Positions 11,814 through 23,300 of a DNA stretch of 64,000 nt are shown piece by piece. The notes under the pieces were generated by a model, which searched no databases, had not been told where the DNA came from, and saw only the letters and a list, made by a program, of their open reading frames with translations. Both the position numbers and the translations under genes were made by a program. This DNA comes from Hysterangium stoloniferum. Its lineage: Eukaryota; Basidiomycota; Agaricomycetes; Hysterangiales; Hysterangiaceae. Each line of letters begins with the position of its first letter. Position 1 is the first letter of the stretch. The stretch spans positions 186,001-250,000 of the forward strand of contig WHVD01000033.1 of NCBI GenBank assembly GCA_015178975.1, given 5' to 3'.

Positions 11814-12620
11814 TGTTAGGGTGCATACACGGCAGGTTTCTGGAGAAACCCGTGGGATATCCGGTAGGACTTGGCTTCAGCTTATAGGCTGCACCCTTGC
11901 TAGATTGTGTTGTCCAATTTCAGACGGGTGGACAGGAATCCCGGGGAGTCTGGGTGGGGGTCATGGGTCAAGGGGTCATAGGTCAGAGGTCGTGGGCCGT
12001 GAGTCGAGATGGTGTGAGAGAGATAGATGCACCGGAGCCCATGGGCTCCAACTAGTGTGAGTGGTATAATTCAAGTAGGAGTTTAGAGTGGAAAATGTAG
12101 TAGATTACTGGGAATCTAAGCCGATTTTCTGACTGGATTGTATGTACAACATCTGCCAGTTTAAATAGACTGTGGAGTAAATGTCATAACAAATTCAGTA
12201 ATAATGAAATGGAACGAGCAAAACATAAAATGGGAAATGTGAACACCAAATTGGTGTTAGGAATGGGATGGAACAGAGTGGAGTCTGAATAGTGACAAAT
12301 CATAAACAATAATGGGAAATGGAGCGGGAGTGGAGTCCGAATTGTGACAGGTCATTTAACTAAAATGGGAACAGGGCTAGAGAGGTGACAGGTTTTACTG
12401 AGTGGGGTCCAGTGACTCACATGCGGTATGAGGTTGGAAATAGACAGAACGGAGTCCAGTGGGTTTTCCGGTGACTGAAACACAACGTAATGAGGTCGAA
12501 TGTAGACAAGGCTGATGTACGGAGTCCAGTGGGAATTCCAGTGAACTGATAATGGGTGCATGAGGGTGTGGGTGCGTATAAGTTAGTGCCCAGAGTCCGG
12601 CAGGATTTCTGGTCGTAACA
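11814..12620 (-). mobile_element. GypB solo LTR, older copy (807 bp)
   Basis: It starts tgttagggtgcatacac and ends tctggtcgtaaca, matching the GypB LTR end to end in reverse orientation. It has more C-to-T and G-to-A changes than the copies at 24474 and 33608. The 5-bp duplication TAACC flanks it at 11809-11813 and 12621-12625. It splits the MULE-like gene in the block reading KPWTENAHWL. It is therefore younger than the MULE-like element. Confidence 0.93.
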
Positions 12621-12869
12621 TAACCAATGAGCATTCTCAGTCCAAGGTTTCATAGTCCCATATGCCACTGGTATTCCTGATTGTTTGGCAATACCCTGCA
12701 TCTATAGAAGATTCACAAATGAAAATAATCCCTCTAGACCTTCCATAAATCCTAAATTACGACCAAGCCCACTGTAAAGTCTAAAATACATGGCTTCCTC
12801 AGCATTTGTAGTATCTGGTAGTTGCTCCCAGAGATCTTCTTTCATGGTTCTAAATGGCTTAAAAGGCAT

Positions 12870-13760
12870 TCAGGAAGGTCTGTACTGCTGCCACCAATCC
12901 ATCCAGTTTTTAACATCTGGAAAGTCACGTATAAGTGCTGCAGCATGTGCTTTAAAGGCCTCTGTATTGATAGTCTCTAACAAACCTAGACCACGTGATT
13001 CAAAAGTATCCTGTAGCTGGGGTTGTACCACATCACTAATCCTTTTGAGACAAGTGATGCCAGTATGAAAATACTGATAGCATCCTTTCAAAAGTGAGTT
13101 TGCTGCCTTAGTTAATTCCTCATTATTTCGTGTATTGCCTTCCATAGTTGACCAAACTGAATAAAAGCCTCCACAAAGCCATTTGCCTGAGCTTGACTGA
13201 AATCAACAACACATGCAAACATTTCATCAGTTAATTGGTGTCCTGCTTCTGACATTGAGAGGCAATACTTTGAAACAGCATTAGAAAGTGTATTCAATAA
13301 TGATTGGAAGTGGTGCCATTAGCTGCTGAGAAGAGAACTGAAACCCAACAATAAAGATGTCGAGAATATACAGATGATACTATAAGCACCCAATCACTCA
13401 TTCTCCAATAGCCATGTGTAGCATCAGAGACAAATCCATGGACAGCATCACACTGAACAACATCTAGCATTATTTGTAGCTCCATCCAAGAAGTTTGAAG
13501 TACAAGGATTGTAGTTGGTCCAACCTCACTATAACATAAGAAATCAGGATGATGAGATCCAAACTCAGCCAACTGTTCCAATCCTGATTCTGCAGTCCCT
13601 CCAATAATCTTATTTCACTTGTAAACAATTTTCTTCTCATACCAAATATATCAACATTTAATAGAACTGGGGATATCTCTGTGACAGGTTTACCTGGACC
13701 AGAAAATCCAGGAATGCCAACAGCTAATTGTAGTGAGCCCATTTTTGGATGTTCCTGAAA
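12870..13760 (-). pseudogene. MULE-type DDE transposase core, frameshifted
   Basis: Three overlapping minus-strand frames form one domain. The first (13742-13470) begins SLQLAVGIPGFSGPGKPVTE. The second (13581-13294) reads VQCDAVHGFVSDATHGYW and ends VLFSAANGTTSNHY. The third (13297-13112) has CVVDFSQAQANGFVEAF. The D in SDATHGY and the D in VVDFSQAQ are the likely first two catalytic positions of a MULE domain. A last block, 13145-12870, reads LIRDFPDVKNWMDWWQQYRP. The frame changes mean it is a pseudogene. Assignment to the MULE superfamily rests on motif order and needs a profile search. Confidence 0.5.
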
Positions 13761-13906
13761 TATTTTATGGAGCTGAGATCATTTATTGGGAAGAAGATGG
13801 AGTTTATGAGTGGGTCATTGGTGAAGATGTGTCCCACCATTGTGATACATAATCCCATTTTTATAATGAATAAGTGTGGACAGTACATTGCATGTCACAT
13901 GATGTA

Positions 13907-15349
13907 CAGTAAGCAAAAAAAGGGTTGCAATGTTCAGTGAATTTTAACTCAAATGCTTATAACTCCAGAAATAAATTAGCTAAAATTAGAAAACAATTTA
14001 CATTAGAATGCCTTGTTTCTGAACTTTAACATGATAAGCAAGTTTGTTCAAAAGTATTCACTCATTGTTGAGATATTAAATATTGTGTACAGGAGTATCA
14101 TTGCAACCCTTTTTTTGCTTTCATTTTATAAACATAAAGCTATGCATTCTAGTACTTGGTATGACCTCCTTTAGCCTTGACCACTGCTGCAACCCTCCTA
14201 AGCCTACTTTCAATCAAATTCTGGCACACTTCTGGCATTATTTTATCCCACTCCACTTGTACCCCCTCCCACAACTCCAATATCCCTCCTAGGGTCCTCT
14301 CATACTTTCCCAGCTACTTTTTCAGATGATCCCAGAGATATTCAATAGGATTGAGGTCAGGGGACTGTGCTGGCCTAGGAAGGACCTTGCATCCATGATC
14401 TTCAAACCAAGTTGTAGCTTTCTTGGACTTGTACTTGGGATCATTATCCTGCTGGAAGATGATAGTGGAGGGATTCTTGCCTTCTCTGGAGTTCATCTTG
14501 CAGAATATTGGTGTATAACTCTCCATCCATCCTCCCATCAATCTTGTATACATACCCAACTCCCTCCCACAGCATGTAGCCCCACATCATTGGAGATCCA
14601 TCCCCAAACTTTACAGTCTCCTCCACAAGCCTATCACTCAGACCCTCCTCTGCCTTCTTCCAAGCCCACCTCTTCCCATCTGACCCCAGCCTATTCATTT
14701 TGGTCTCATCAGACCATACAACAGTCTTCCAGTCCTCTATAGTCCAATCCAAATGAGCCAGAGCAAAATCCATCCTCTCCTTCCTATGCCTCTTGGTAAG
14801 TTCATACCAGCTAACTTCAGGGTTATGAGTTGTCTGGGATGTGAGAGACTGGTTGGTAGTTTTCTGAAGGATCTGGGTGATCTGAGAGGCATTTTCAGCC
14901 TTCCCTGAAGTGATGAGATACTGGGTATAGTGACTATCAACCTCAGAAAGCTTGGAAGGATGTCCACCAGTGGACTTCTTCAGGTAAGGATGGTGTTTTC
15001 TGTGAAGTCTGGAGATAGTACTGATGTGTAGACCAGTGGATGATGAAATCTGGTGGGCAGAATGACCAGAATCTAAGAGGGAGAGGATGTATTTGCATTG
15101 AGAGATAGAAGAGGCTGTATGCTGGAATCAACAAGACTGTTGTGGTCTGTTTGTCATGTGTTGAGTGTTTTGAACATGTCACATGATTACACAATCAAAT
15201 ACAATCTAACAATGGATCAGAAACACCAGTACAACCTGCCCTTTCATATACAGAACAAAAGCAAAAAAAGGGTTGCAATGATACTCCTGTACAAAATATT
15301 TAATATCTCAACAATGAGTGAATATTTTTGAACAAACTTGCTTATCATG
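13907..15349 (-). mobile_element. Tc1/mariner element 1
   Basis: The left end is CAGTAAGCAAAAAAAGGG, preceded by TA (13905-13906). The left terminal repeat (13907 to about 14124) contains an outer and an inner copy of a 22-base motif facing each other (13911-13932 and about 14101-14122). The right repeat (about 15253-15349) is the reverse complement of the inner part. It is cut off about 120 bases before its expected end. A DD34E transposase lies between. The element interrupts the MULE-like gene between HWETIVLGEDKHHD and WDYVSQWWDTSSPM. Confidence 0.85.
14314..15150 (-). pseudogene. Tc1/mariner DD34E transposase, one frameshift
   Basis: Read right to left, it has a helix-turn-helix region (LHISTISRLHRKHHPYLKK, then STGGHPSKL), a second recognition region (NQSLTSQTTHNPEVSWYELT), and the catalytic core. 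The core has WSDETKMNRLGSDGKRWAWK, GDGSPMMWGYMLWEGVGYV, FQQDNDPKYKSKKA and SPDLNPIEYLWDHLKK. Spacing between the QQD aspartate and the NPIE glutamate is 34 residues, as in Tc1. The frame changes near 14490 (after LQDELQ). No clear start codon remains upstream of the HTH. The transposase is therefore inactive, although all three catalytic residues are present. Confidence 0.85.
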
Positions 15350-15353
15350 GTGT

Positions 15354-15659
15354 TTATCCTCACCTAGCACTATGGTTTCCCAGTGAACAGATAATTTGTT
15401 GAGGGCTTCATATTCAGAATGTAAACTGATATGACTATTCACCATTGGGCCATCCATCCCAGTCTTTAACTTTTCTATTTTCCATTGGTCCAATAGATGG
15501 TTGTAGATCCTTGGGATGGCTCCCAGATATGAAGTTAGGAGATGGTGATAATTTCTCTAATTTTGGGAAAGGAGCTGAGGGAGCATTAATGGTAATGTTG
15601 GGCTTTGGTGGTAATTTTGATAAAGAAATTGAGGGAGTAGTAATGGTAATGTTGGGCAT
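15354..15659 (-). pseudogene. N-terminal block of the MULE-like element protein
   Basis: The minus-strand frame reads MPNITITTPSISLSKLPPKP, a low-complexity proline and serine rich start. A change of frame follows, and then SLHSEYEALNKLSVHWETIV runs up to the Tc1 insertion. The order and the gene direction agree with the DDE core on the other side of the Tc1 element. It is likely the amino-terminal region of the element protein. Confidence 0.4.
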
Positions 15660-16019
15660 TGGTGGCTTGGAAGGAAGATCATCAGGAACAGTGTGAGATT
15701 AGGCTTGGGAATTGAATATAGATGGGTTGATATAATTTGGATTTAAAAAATAACCAAAAGGATTTCCTGTCAATAATGAATTCATTATTCTGTATTAAAT
15801 AATTGAGTATAGCTTGTACATACCATCCAGGTCATAACCAGGTAACATCCTAGGTGGATAAGGTCCATGATGGTACAGTCCAACAACTACATACAGTATG
15901 TATATAATTTGTAAAATAAAGACATCACTAAGGGAAACTTGGCATACCTTTTCCAGGAATAGATATTTTTGGTTTATTGTCTTTAGTATTGATAATATCA
16001 GGCCTAGAATGAAATCCAA
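15660..16019 (-). other. Possible upstream exon of the MULE-like gene
   Basis: A short minus-strand block around 15800-15900 reads GLYHHGPYPPRMLPGYDLDG within a longer frame (16019-15795) whose N-terminal part is hydrophobic. It may be an upstream exon. Support is only its position and protein-like composition. Confidence 0.25.
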
Positions 16020-16542
16020 ATAGTTTGTGAAAATGATGGAACAGAAACTATATAAATAATACTTGAGAATCAGTTCAAAAAAATGTTATGATGATATACC
16101 ATTAGAGAAATATGTAAGAGGAATAACTGAATACTGCAAATTTCAGGAAGTCCAATAAGCAGTGTAAGTGATTCAGTAAGAAGTTTAAATGATTCAGTAA
16201 GCCAAGAATTCCAAAGTACACATCCACAGGGATCCAAAATGTCCACAGATAGTGCTTCTTGACTAATATGAGACTTTACCAGAAGGGAGTTCACCAGAAG
16301 ACAGTACAAGAATTTAGAGCTTGTATGTATATATTTCCCTGACTGGTATAATATAATCTGTTGCTGTGGGAGTGACCAAAACAGATAAACACTAAACCTA
16401 CACCGTAGAGTCTAGAGTGGAAGCCACTCACACTATATAAGTGAAAGAGGTGACTTCTCACTGTCTTAATCTATCAGCCAGGTACTCCTAACCTACTCAA
16501 AGAGCAAGCTATAAAAAATAAGAAAAAGAGACAACTATCTAA
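16020..16542. other. AT-rich stretch, nothing recognised
   Basis: I see no gene, terminal repeat or match elsewhere in the window apart from the TAA at 16540-16542, which is the target duplication of the next element. Confidence 0.4.
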
Positions 16543-17106
16543 GGAGGATAGTCACACTTCATTGAATATACAAAATTTTATGGAAAAGTCCTCATATTTT
16601 TAAGTGAGACTATTTCCTTTGGCTATAACTATATGTTTTAGGAGTTTAAATTTTATTACCACAAAATTCCACCTCCAAAACTTGTATACTCTTTTAAAAT
16701 ATGCACAAATGTCATGGTTAACCAAAATTATTTGGGTTATGACTTAATCTTTGGGATGAGATGCATTCTCTAGTATCTCTGTGACTTTTAAAATGTCCAC
16801 AAACATTATAATTAATCAAGATTATTTGCATTATGACTTAATCTTTGGGATAAGATGCATTCTCTTGTATATTATGCAAACTCTCAAATATAGTTCATAT
16901 AATTTAAATATATTTGGTTTAGAAAGTTAACCAGAACTATCTGGCAACCAATCCATGTTGTGGAATTTATCCCCAAAAGAATAATCTATATATGTTTGTT
17001 TGACTAACTTTTGTCAGATACAAGATAAATATTAATTTTACAACAAACAATATAAATATATATACTTTAGTGGATAAATAACTTTTAAAGTTTTGGGTTA
17101 TCCTCC
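16543..17106. mobile_element. Short TIR element, copy 1 (564 bp)
   Basis: It begins GGAGGATA and ends TATCCTCC, perfect 8-bp inverted ends, with a 3-bp duplication TAA on both sides (16540-16542 and 17107-17109). It is AT-rich, has no open frame, and holds two imperfect direct copies of a block of about 100 bp containing ttatgacttaatctttggga (16700-16870). A second copy lies at 31214-31833. Three-base duplications fit PIF/Harbinger-type or similar DNA transposons, so this is probably a non-autonomous MITE-like element. Confidence 0.85.
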
Positions 17107-17660
17107 TAAGAGGAAGGATAGTACCTTTCCAAAGAGATTCCCAAACTCTTACAGAAGTGTAGAATAACTGGAAAGAAACAATGCTCAATAACAGTGGATA
17201 GTAGAAAAGCTGATCAGAGTGTCACCAAATGATAGTGTGCTTTGGGTCAGGACTTGCAAATATTCACTGTTGAGGCTCAGAAGTTTTTCAAACTCTGACA
17301 TTGAATCTCACTGTGTAGGTGATGCACACTGCTGTGAGGGGTGCCGTGAAAAGTGGACAATTGCCATGAATATACATTTTGGCTTCAAACTAAAACATAG
17401 CTATATTTTGAATGTTAATACTCAAAATACCATTTTAAATGATATATACTCTCAAAAAAGTGGCTAATTCACAATTCTAAACATTAAAACCCAGTCTTAA
17501 AGTAAATTAGCAGAGCTCCAGTAGACATATGATATATTATGAAGAATATATACAAAACTATATTTATTTTATGGTAGTTAAATGCATATTTGAGGGCATT
17601 TTGAGGTGTCGTGGCACTTGGGTGGCAGCACGATACCCAGCATGGCACTTTCCCATGGCC
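17107..17660. other. No recognised gene
   Basis: AT-rich sequence without recognisable coding potential. The last 30 bases merge into R1 sequence (ctgagtatttccagt). Confidence 0.4.
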
Positions 17661-19260
17661 CTGAGTATTTCCAGTTTATTCAATGATTGACGCTAAGGTA
17701 TCCCCACCTCGCTAAGTCAATACTCTCTTGAACTAGTCTTCCCAATCTTGGCAGGGTTATATGCTAGTGTAGAAACGTGCTAAAGGCACCACTGCCTTGA
17801 GACAATTGACTGATGATTTGCTGGTATATGTATAGTCAGCTTTGCCATCAAGGAAGCTTTCTTTGTGCTGTGAAGGACTGTCATACCAACCCTTTCCAAA
17901 CCAACTCCACAGCAATACCCAGGGCCAATTTCAATACCTGACAATGTCCCAAGACTCCTTGAACTCATTCCCCAGTCCTCAGCATGACTGCGATACAGGC
18001 TGAGATTGGATCTTGTGGTTGGGGGATACCTTAAGAACATTGGGTGGGTCATGGTAGGTCATTTCTCCTTGACACTGAAATGTGCCACATGTAACACCGA
18101 TCACATGGAAATAACATTTTACTTTACTCATCAACCCCAGACCTCTATATGGTTTGCAGACAGCTGTATGTGCTGCTCATCATTGGGGTCCTGATAACAT
18201 AAATCATGGCCAGGTTCATTACAGTTCCATCTTTCTTGAAGATTGTCCCTGAATATCTCTCTCATCCCCATCTGAATGATCTGGTTCCATTGCTCTGAAC
18301 TCAATACATCTGGGGAAACTAAGGGTGGTAGTTCTCCAATGTCTTCAATGTAGGACTCAGCCATTGCCAAATTGTGATTCCCCAGAGTCATCTCAGTGAC
18401 AGTAGACATTGGTAGGTAGCAGTTGTACTTACACTCGAAAGAGGTGCTGAGCTTTTATGCTGCATTCAGTCAGAGAGTTAATTCCACCAAGGTACAGCCT
18501 TGTGGCCATGCCTACACAGGATCCACAGCCTGTCATCCCTGCCTTTGTAAATAACATCCCCTCACCTTCTATAAAGACTCCAGTGCATTAAGTTACCTTA
18601 CTACTTTCTTACACCTTCTACTGATGGCTCACACAGCATTTAGTAATAGTTCAGTCAATTTTTACCCCATAGTATAATATTATTGAGTGTCAGAGTTGCA
18701 ATGCAGCTTTTCTGACATTCCAGAAGTGGCATGGCCAAGCATAATATAAATGCACTCCAGAGCAATGCTCACTGGGTGCCATATTAAAGTTGGTGCTGTC
18801 AACCTCAGACTTTATCTGGTGAGATTTCACACTTCCTGTTTAATTTTATCAAAAATTTCAATGAGAAGAAACCGGGGTCAATAATGGTCTAGTCAGGTTA
18901 ATGGCAAGCAGCATAGTTTATTCATGCACCCTTGCCACATCAAATACCTTACATTTTCTAGATTGTCTGAACAAGACAAAGAGTAAGGTAAGACCAGAGT
19001 TCTCAGGGTAGATTATATTGAGTTACATAACAGTTGAACTTGGAATAACTTCAATTGTAGTGTGTCCATCAGAATTTCTATTAATAAACTGTACACATAA
19101 TCCTATGTCAGGCAATACTTGCTTACACCTAGCTTTATCATTACCTGTCTTGCTGAGTGGAATGTTTTGCCCCAGGCTCATACTCTTGATGTGTGGACAT
19201 GGCTCTTCAATGTAACGATGACCATGTAAATCCATTATTGCGACTCACAATAAAACTTCG
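17661..19260 (-). pseudogene. R1-A repeated gene, decayed copy
   Basis: Read right to left, 19235-19023 has CPHIKSMSLGQNIPLSKTGN and QVLPDIGLCVQFINRNSDGH. A decayed block near 18550 corresponds to the EGEGTLWTKAGM region. 18409-18131 reads MSTVTEMTLGNHNLAMAESY and WNCNEPGHDLCYQDPNDEQH. 18052-17780 reads LSGIEIGPGYCCGVGLERVG. The frames between them are broken. The block order equals that of the copies at 22675-23281, 42248-42930, 53217-53920 and 59409-60315. Confidence 0.55.
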
Positions 19261-20258
19261 GTATGGTAGTACCAGTCCGAACAGGACAGTAATTCCCTTC
19301 AAATACAGGGGCAAAGGCCGCACCTGGTCTTGGACTGGTTCAATAATTCCTAATGAAGTCATCACAGCTTGGTTCAAGAATGGTCCAGGAATAACCATTG
19401 TCTGTGAGATACATATATATATCTAGTTTGAATTATTAGTCACAAAACATGAGCCCTACAAATTCAAAGGTATCATCAATCCAGCTTTCATCACAGACTC
19501 CACAGAGCTGCATTAAGAATAAGAAGTGATTGTTGCACTTGAAATTGCTTCACACAATAATCGTCGTTACTGGCTATTCTGGTGACAATGGTTTTTGTCA
19601 GCAGGATGAGCACTGCCATAACAAGAATTCAAGTAGCCTCTGATCACAATGACTTCTTCTACACACTCCTGATGCACGTGGTAGATGGTTTCCCTGAAAT
19701 ACACAAGCATGCCAATGAATAAAGTATCTTGACAATCAAATGTTGATACAACATCATCAAAGTTGGGGTTTAGTGGTGGTTTGGCAGCACTATTATAAAA
19801 TAATAACCTCATTGCAATTGATTGACACCAAGGCACCATATGATGGCAAAACCCAAAGATGTCAGGAGCTTGGTAGTGTGATCTCTCCAGTGTATATAGA
19901 GTGAACACTACCAGAACAGGGATAAATAGTCAATGATCCCTCCGGAATTTTGTGGGTCTGCGAAGATGCGAGTATTTCGAGTGTATTCAATTATTGACAC
20001 TGAGCCATCCCTATCTCATTCAATCAATTCTCTATTGAATTAGTCTACCTAGTCTTGTCAGAGTTTGATTCTAGGTCAGGAACCTGCCAAGCTGGGGTGC
20101 TGTGAGACCATTCCCCAGTCTGCAGTATCACTGACATGCAGGATGTGGCATTCGTGGACTCCCTGGCATCCCAACCATACTCAAAGGGTCATGGTAAGTT
20201 GTCTCTCCTTGGCAGTGAAACATCCAACTTGTCAACAATTGTGCACTGAGAATTAAAC
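19261..20258 (-). pseudogene. R1-B repeated gene, downstream part, decayed
   Basis: The minus-strand part 19908-19567 reads LNPNFDDVVSTF and HVHQECVEEVIVIRGYLNSC. It corresponds to 55590-55330 and, more distantly, to HTNLDEVASTFII of R1-A. The part 20230-20070 matches the CPGETNYHDP block at 55866-56078. An additional minus-strand frame at 19398-19207 (VIPGPFLNQAVMTSLGIIEP) has a decayed relative near 38400-38520. No known domain. Confidence 0.45.
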
Positions 20259-20870
20259 TCAAGCCAGCTGTTGCTTGAATAATGGCCATCCATATTCAAT
20301 TCTATCAAAATCCCACCACACTATGTCTAGTTTGAACAAATATTTATCACCCCAATGAGGACTGTATTCCTCATGTGCCCTTGCCATATCAAGGGGCTTG
20401 CATCTTACGAAAGGTCTGAGAAAAGCAAGAAAAATGATGATAGTTGACCTGTCCACTGCAATATCCAAGAGGAGTTCAGGGCAATTTTTCATGAGGTGGC
20501 TGATCGTCAAATGTGAATATATTTGTTCTCTGTCTTGTTCATTGAACTGTTCACCGTGATGCCCCAAGCTCATACAATTTATCCATTGCTGAAGCTGATG
20601 GATGTGATGATGGCAAGGTAGATTCAGGATTGTGAGGTACTGTATGTCCTTGCAAATGTCAAAGCTGACATCTAGCTATGTTGCCTTGGTGAGCACCTTT
20701 TTGGTGACAAACTCACTAGCATTGTTTTGATGAAACAGTCTGGAAGCCACATAATTATGTTCTGGGGGTATTTTCCGGAAAATGAAGATGTAATTTGAAT
20801 TTGTCAATGGTGTTGACACACCAGTGAAAGGTGTAGAGACTAATGAATAGGAAGGAACAGGGGATGACAA
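20259..20870 (-). pseudogene. R1-B module, best preserved copy
   Basis: About 204 codons are open except for one TAG near 20676. The frame starts MSSPVPSYSLVSTPFTGVST and includes NNASEFVTKKVLTKAT, then LDVSFDICKDIQYLTILNLP, then HLTISHLMKNCPELLLDIAV, and ends FDRIEYGWPLFKQQLA. Related copies lie at 56880-56078 (broken by an LTR) and 40330-39915. I do not recognise the family. It appears to be a soluble, mainly helical protein with no signal peptide or membrane segment. Confidence 0.45.
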
Positions 20871-21880
20871 CTAACATTAAAGAAGCCCACAGATCTAGTC
20901 GAATAGTCCTTTAAAATTGTATTGAATCGAATGAGTTTTTCACTACTACTCACAATGACATAATTCAAACATGACAATTAGTGGAATGAACTCCAGTCAA
21001 CTGACATGGAAGCAGCAGGGGAATATTAAAAATAGTATGAGGTGACTCATTGTAATACACAATCTACAGGTGGGTAATAGACTTGTAATAAGAGTACTTG
21101 TTTGTCAATCAATGTGTCAGTTAGTGAATCACCTTTTGAAATAATAGGTAGGGTGCTAGTTTAGGTGTACACTGGTTCTGGCATGCATTAACCTCAGAAA
21201 ATATGGTCCACAATTAGCATCCTCCTATGAAAAAGTGAAGAAATCGGTGAACCACGCCTAGGAAACAGGGTGGTTTCATCACCAATTCCAATGGGGAACT
21301 CTTGGGATAAGGAGTAAAATAAATCATCATGGCGTGTAGTTTGACCCTAACAACTGAAACATTGAAACAGACCATAAACCAGAAAATCTTGGGGAATACT
21401 GCTCCATGTGGTGGGTCGTGGGTATTCTTCAGCTCGTAGTTGATATGGGATTCTGCCTGACATGACCACGAGCTACCTTTCCCTTATACAAGCTGAAAGT
21501 TCACGACATGTGAAGAAATGTCAGTGTCTTGATCATGGTGTGTTTCATTGGTTTGGCCCCGGCTTCTTGTTCTCCCAAACAAAGGACACGAGAAGAATGG
21601 TGGGATGGCCTGCTTTGAGATGCCATAGTGGTATTTGATTGACATTGTTACTGCTAGTATATGCGATATGATTTCAGAGAGTAGTCATTGGAGTATATTC
21701 AACACCAGTGTAGAGAACCTCGCAGCGACTATTACAAGTGATGATCTTCAGTTTCAAATTGTATCAAATCATGCAGCTTCATACAACTCTCAAGTTAGTG
21801 TCCTGATTGAAATGATTGTCATTGATAAATAGGATATCAGTCTAGCCGCTGGTGGTGGCCGCAAGTGTATTCAAGGCATG
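20871..21880 (-). repeat. R1 spacer repeat
   Basis: This non-coding or weakly coding repeat matches 34901-35392, 50850-51470 and 56950-57720 in order. Landmarks are ctgacatggaagcagcaggg, gaaacattgaaacagacca, ctcccaaacaaaggacacga and gaacctcgcagcgactatta. An open frame seen here on the plus strand is conserved only through high DNA identity, so I do not call a gene. Confidence 0.55.
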
Positions 21881-22157
21881 TGGAATCTCTTTGTCAATGA
21901 GATCACTGGTGGTCATACGAGTTGACAGGACCACGGTGTATTGTCTAGAACCGAGACGGGATACAGGAGGTTACAGCGTACAGTAAGGTAAGAGAGAGAA
22001 AAGTACCTAGGCTATATACATCTATGATGTGGTCACATGCCAGAACAAAAGGAGTGGAACAGAGGAAACAAGAAACAAAGGGTGAACACATAACAAAGAA
22101 GTGAACACATAACAGGAACAATGAGTGAAAGCGTAAGACTGGGGTGCCAGGCTTACA
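21881..22157 (-). mobile_element. Solo LTR, 277 bp, GypC-like ends
   Basis: It begins TGGAATCTC and ends CCAGGCTTACA. Read in reverse it starts TGTAAGCCTGG, like the other small LTRs at 35393-35773, 54713 and 59898. The 5-bp duplication GCATG flanks it (21876-21880 and 22158-22162), and the R1 spacer reads on across it. There is no coding content. Confidence 0.85.
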
Positions 22158-23300
22158 GCATGTATGGTATCAATGCGTGCAACATGCAGAGCATGTCGCA
22201 ACGGCGAAAAGTGACTGTATGCGCTCTTATATTTACTCGGCCTATGGCAGCTTTATTGTCAGGTTTTCAATGGAAGAGAATTAGTTTAAGGAATTCGCCA
22301 GCACATTGACTCGCACGGTGTGGAGGCCCTGAAGCTGACATGGCTAGTGGCTCTCCATCTACCCAATAAATGCCGGGGCAGGAAAAGAAGCCGAAGGCAA
22401 GAATGTCATAAGCTGGGTAGTGTGACCTTTACTGCTCTGTGACATGTGACGTGAAAATATCGGGAAACTCTTTAAAACTTCTGTCGCTCTTCCCCGAATT
22501 TGAGGTAGGTATATACATAGGTCTACGACACAGATATGAGTATTTCCAGTGTATTCAATGATTGAGGTATACCTACCTCGTTAAATCAGCACTATCCTGA
22601 ACTAGTCTTCCCAGTCTTGGCAGCGTAAGATGCTTGTGTAGAAACTTACTAAAGGCCCCAATGTCTCGATGCAATCAATTGGTGATTTCCTTGTATATTG
22701 TCAGCTTTGCGATCAGCGAAGCTGTCTTAGCACTGTGAAGGACTTTCATTCCAACCCTTTCTAAACCGACTCCACTGTAATACCCGGGGCCAATCACAAT
22801 ACTAGATGATGTCCCAAGACTCTGTGAGCTCATTCCCCAGTCATCATCATGACTGCGATACGGGCTGAGGTTGCATGTCATGTTGGTGGATATCTTAACA
22901 ACGTTTGGTATGTCATTGTAGCCCATTTTTCCTTGACACTAAAATGCCCAGCATGTGACCCAGATCACACGGAAATAGCATTATACTCTACTCACCCACT
23001 CGTCAACCCAAATCTCTATATGGTTTGCAGATAGCTGTATGTGCTGGTCGTCATCGGGGGCCCAATAACATAAATCATGGCGGGTTTGTTACAACGCCAT
23101 CATTCTTGAAGCTTCTCCCTGGATATCTCTCTCATCCCCGTCTGAATGATCTGGTCCCATTGCGCTGAGCTCAATACATCTGGGGAAACTAAGGGTGGTA
23201 GTTCCTCAACGTCTTCAATGTAGGACTCAGCCGTTGCCAAATCATGATTCCCCAGAGTCATCTCGGTGACAGTAGACATTGGTGAGTAGCAGTTGTACTT
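22158..23300 (-). pseudogene. R1-A repeated gene fragment
   Basis: After R1 spacer sequence (22158-22320), the minus strand carries R1-A blocks. 23281-23080 corresponds to MSTVTEMTLG, GELPPLVSPDVLSSEQW and CNEPGHDLCYR. 22926-22675 reads SSSIVIGPGYYSGVGLERVG and VLHSAKTASLIAKLTIYKEI. The gene is truncated after about 22400. The whole segment closely resembles 17661-18420. Confidence 0.55.

Larger units (their letters stand above)
8856..16019 (-). mobile_element. MULE-like DNA transposon carrying a PHD-finger gene, interrupted
   Basis: Minus-strand coding blocks separated by intron-like gaps run from about 16019 to 8856. An N-terminal block (15659-15354) is followed by a MULE-type DDE core (13760-12870), a helical region (11608-10967), a PHD finger (10533-9922), and further unassigned blocks to 8856. 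A second partial copy of the 3' part (6605-7382) shows that it is repetitive. A Tc1 element (13907-15349) and a GypB solo LTR (11814-12620) are inserted in it and separate adjacent coding parts. Terminal inverted repeats were not identified, so the limits are those of recognisable coding sequence. It could instead be a repeated host gene derived from a transposase. Confidence 0.5.
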
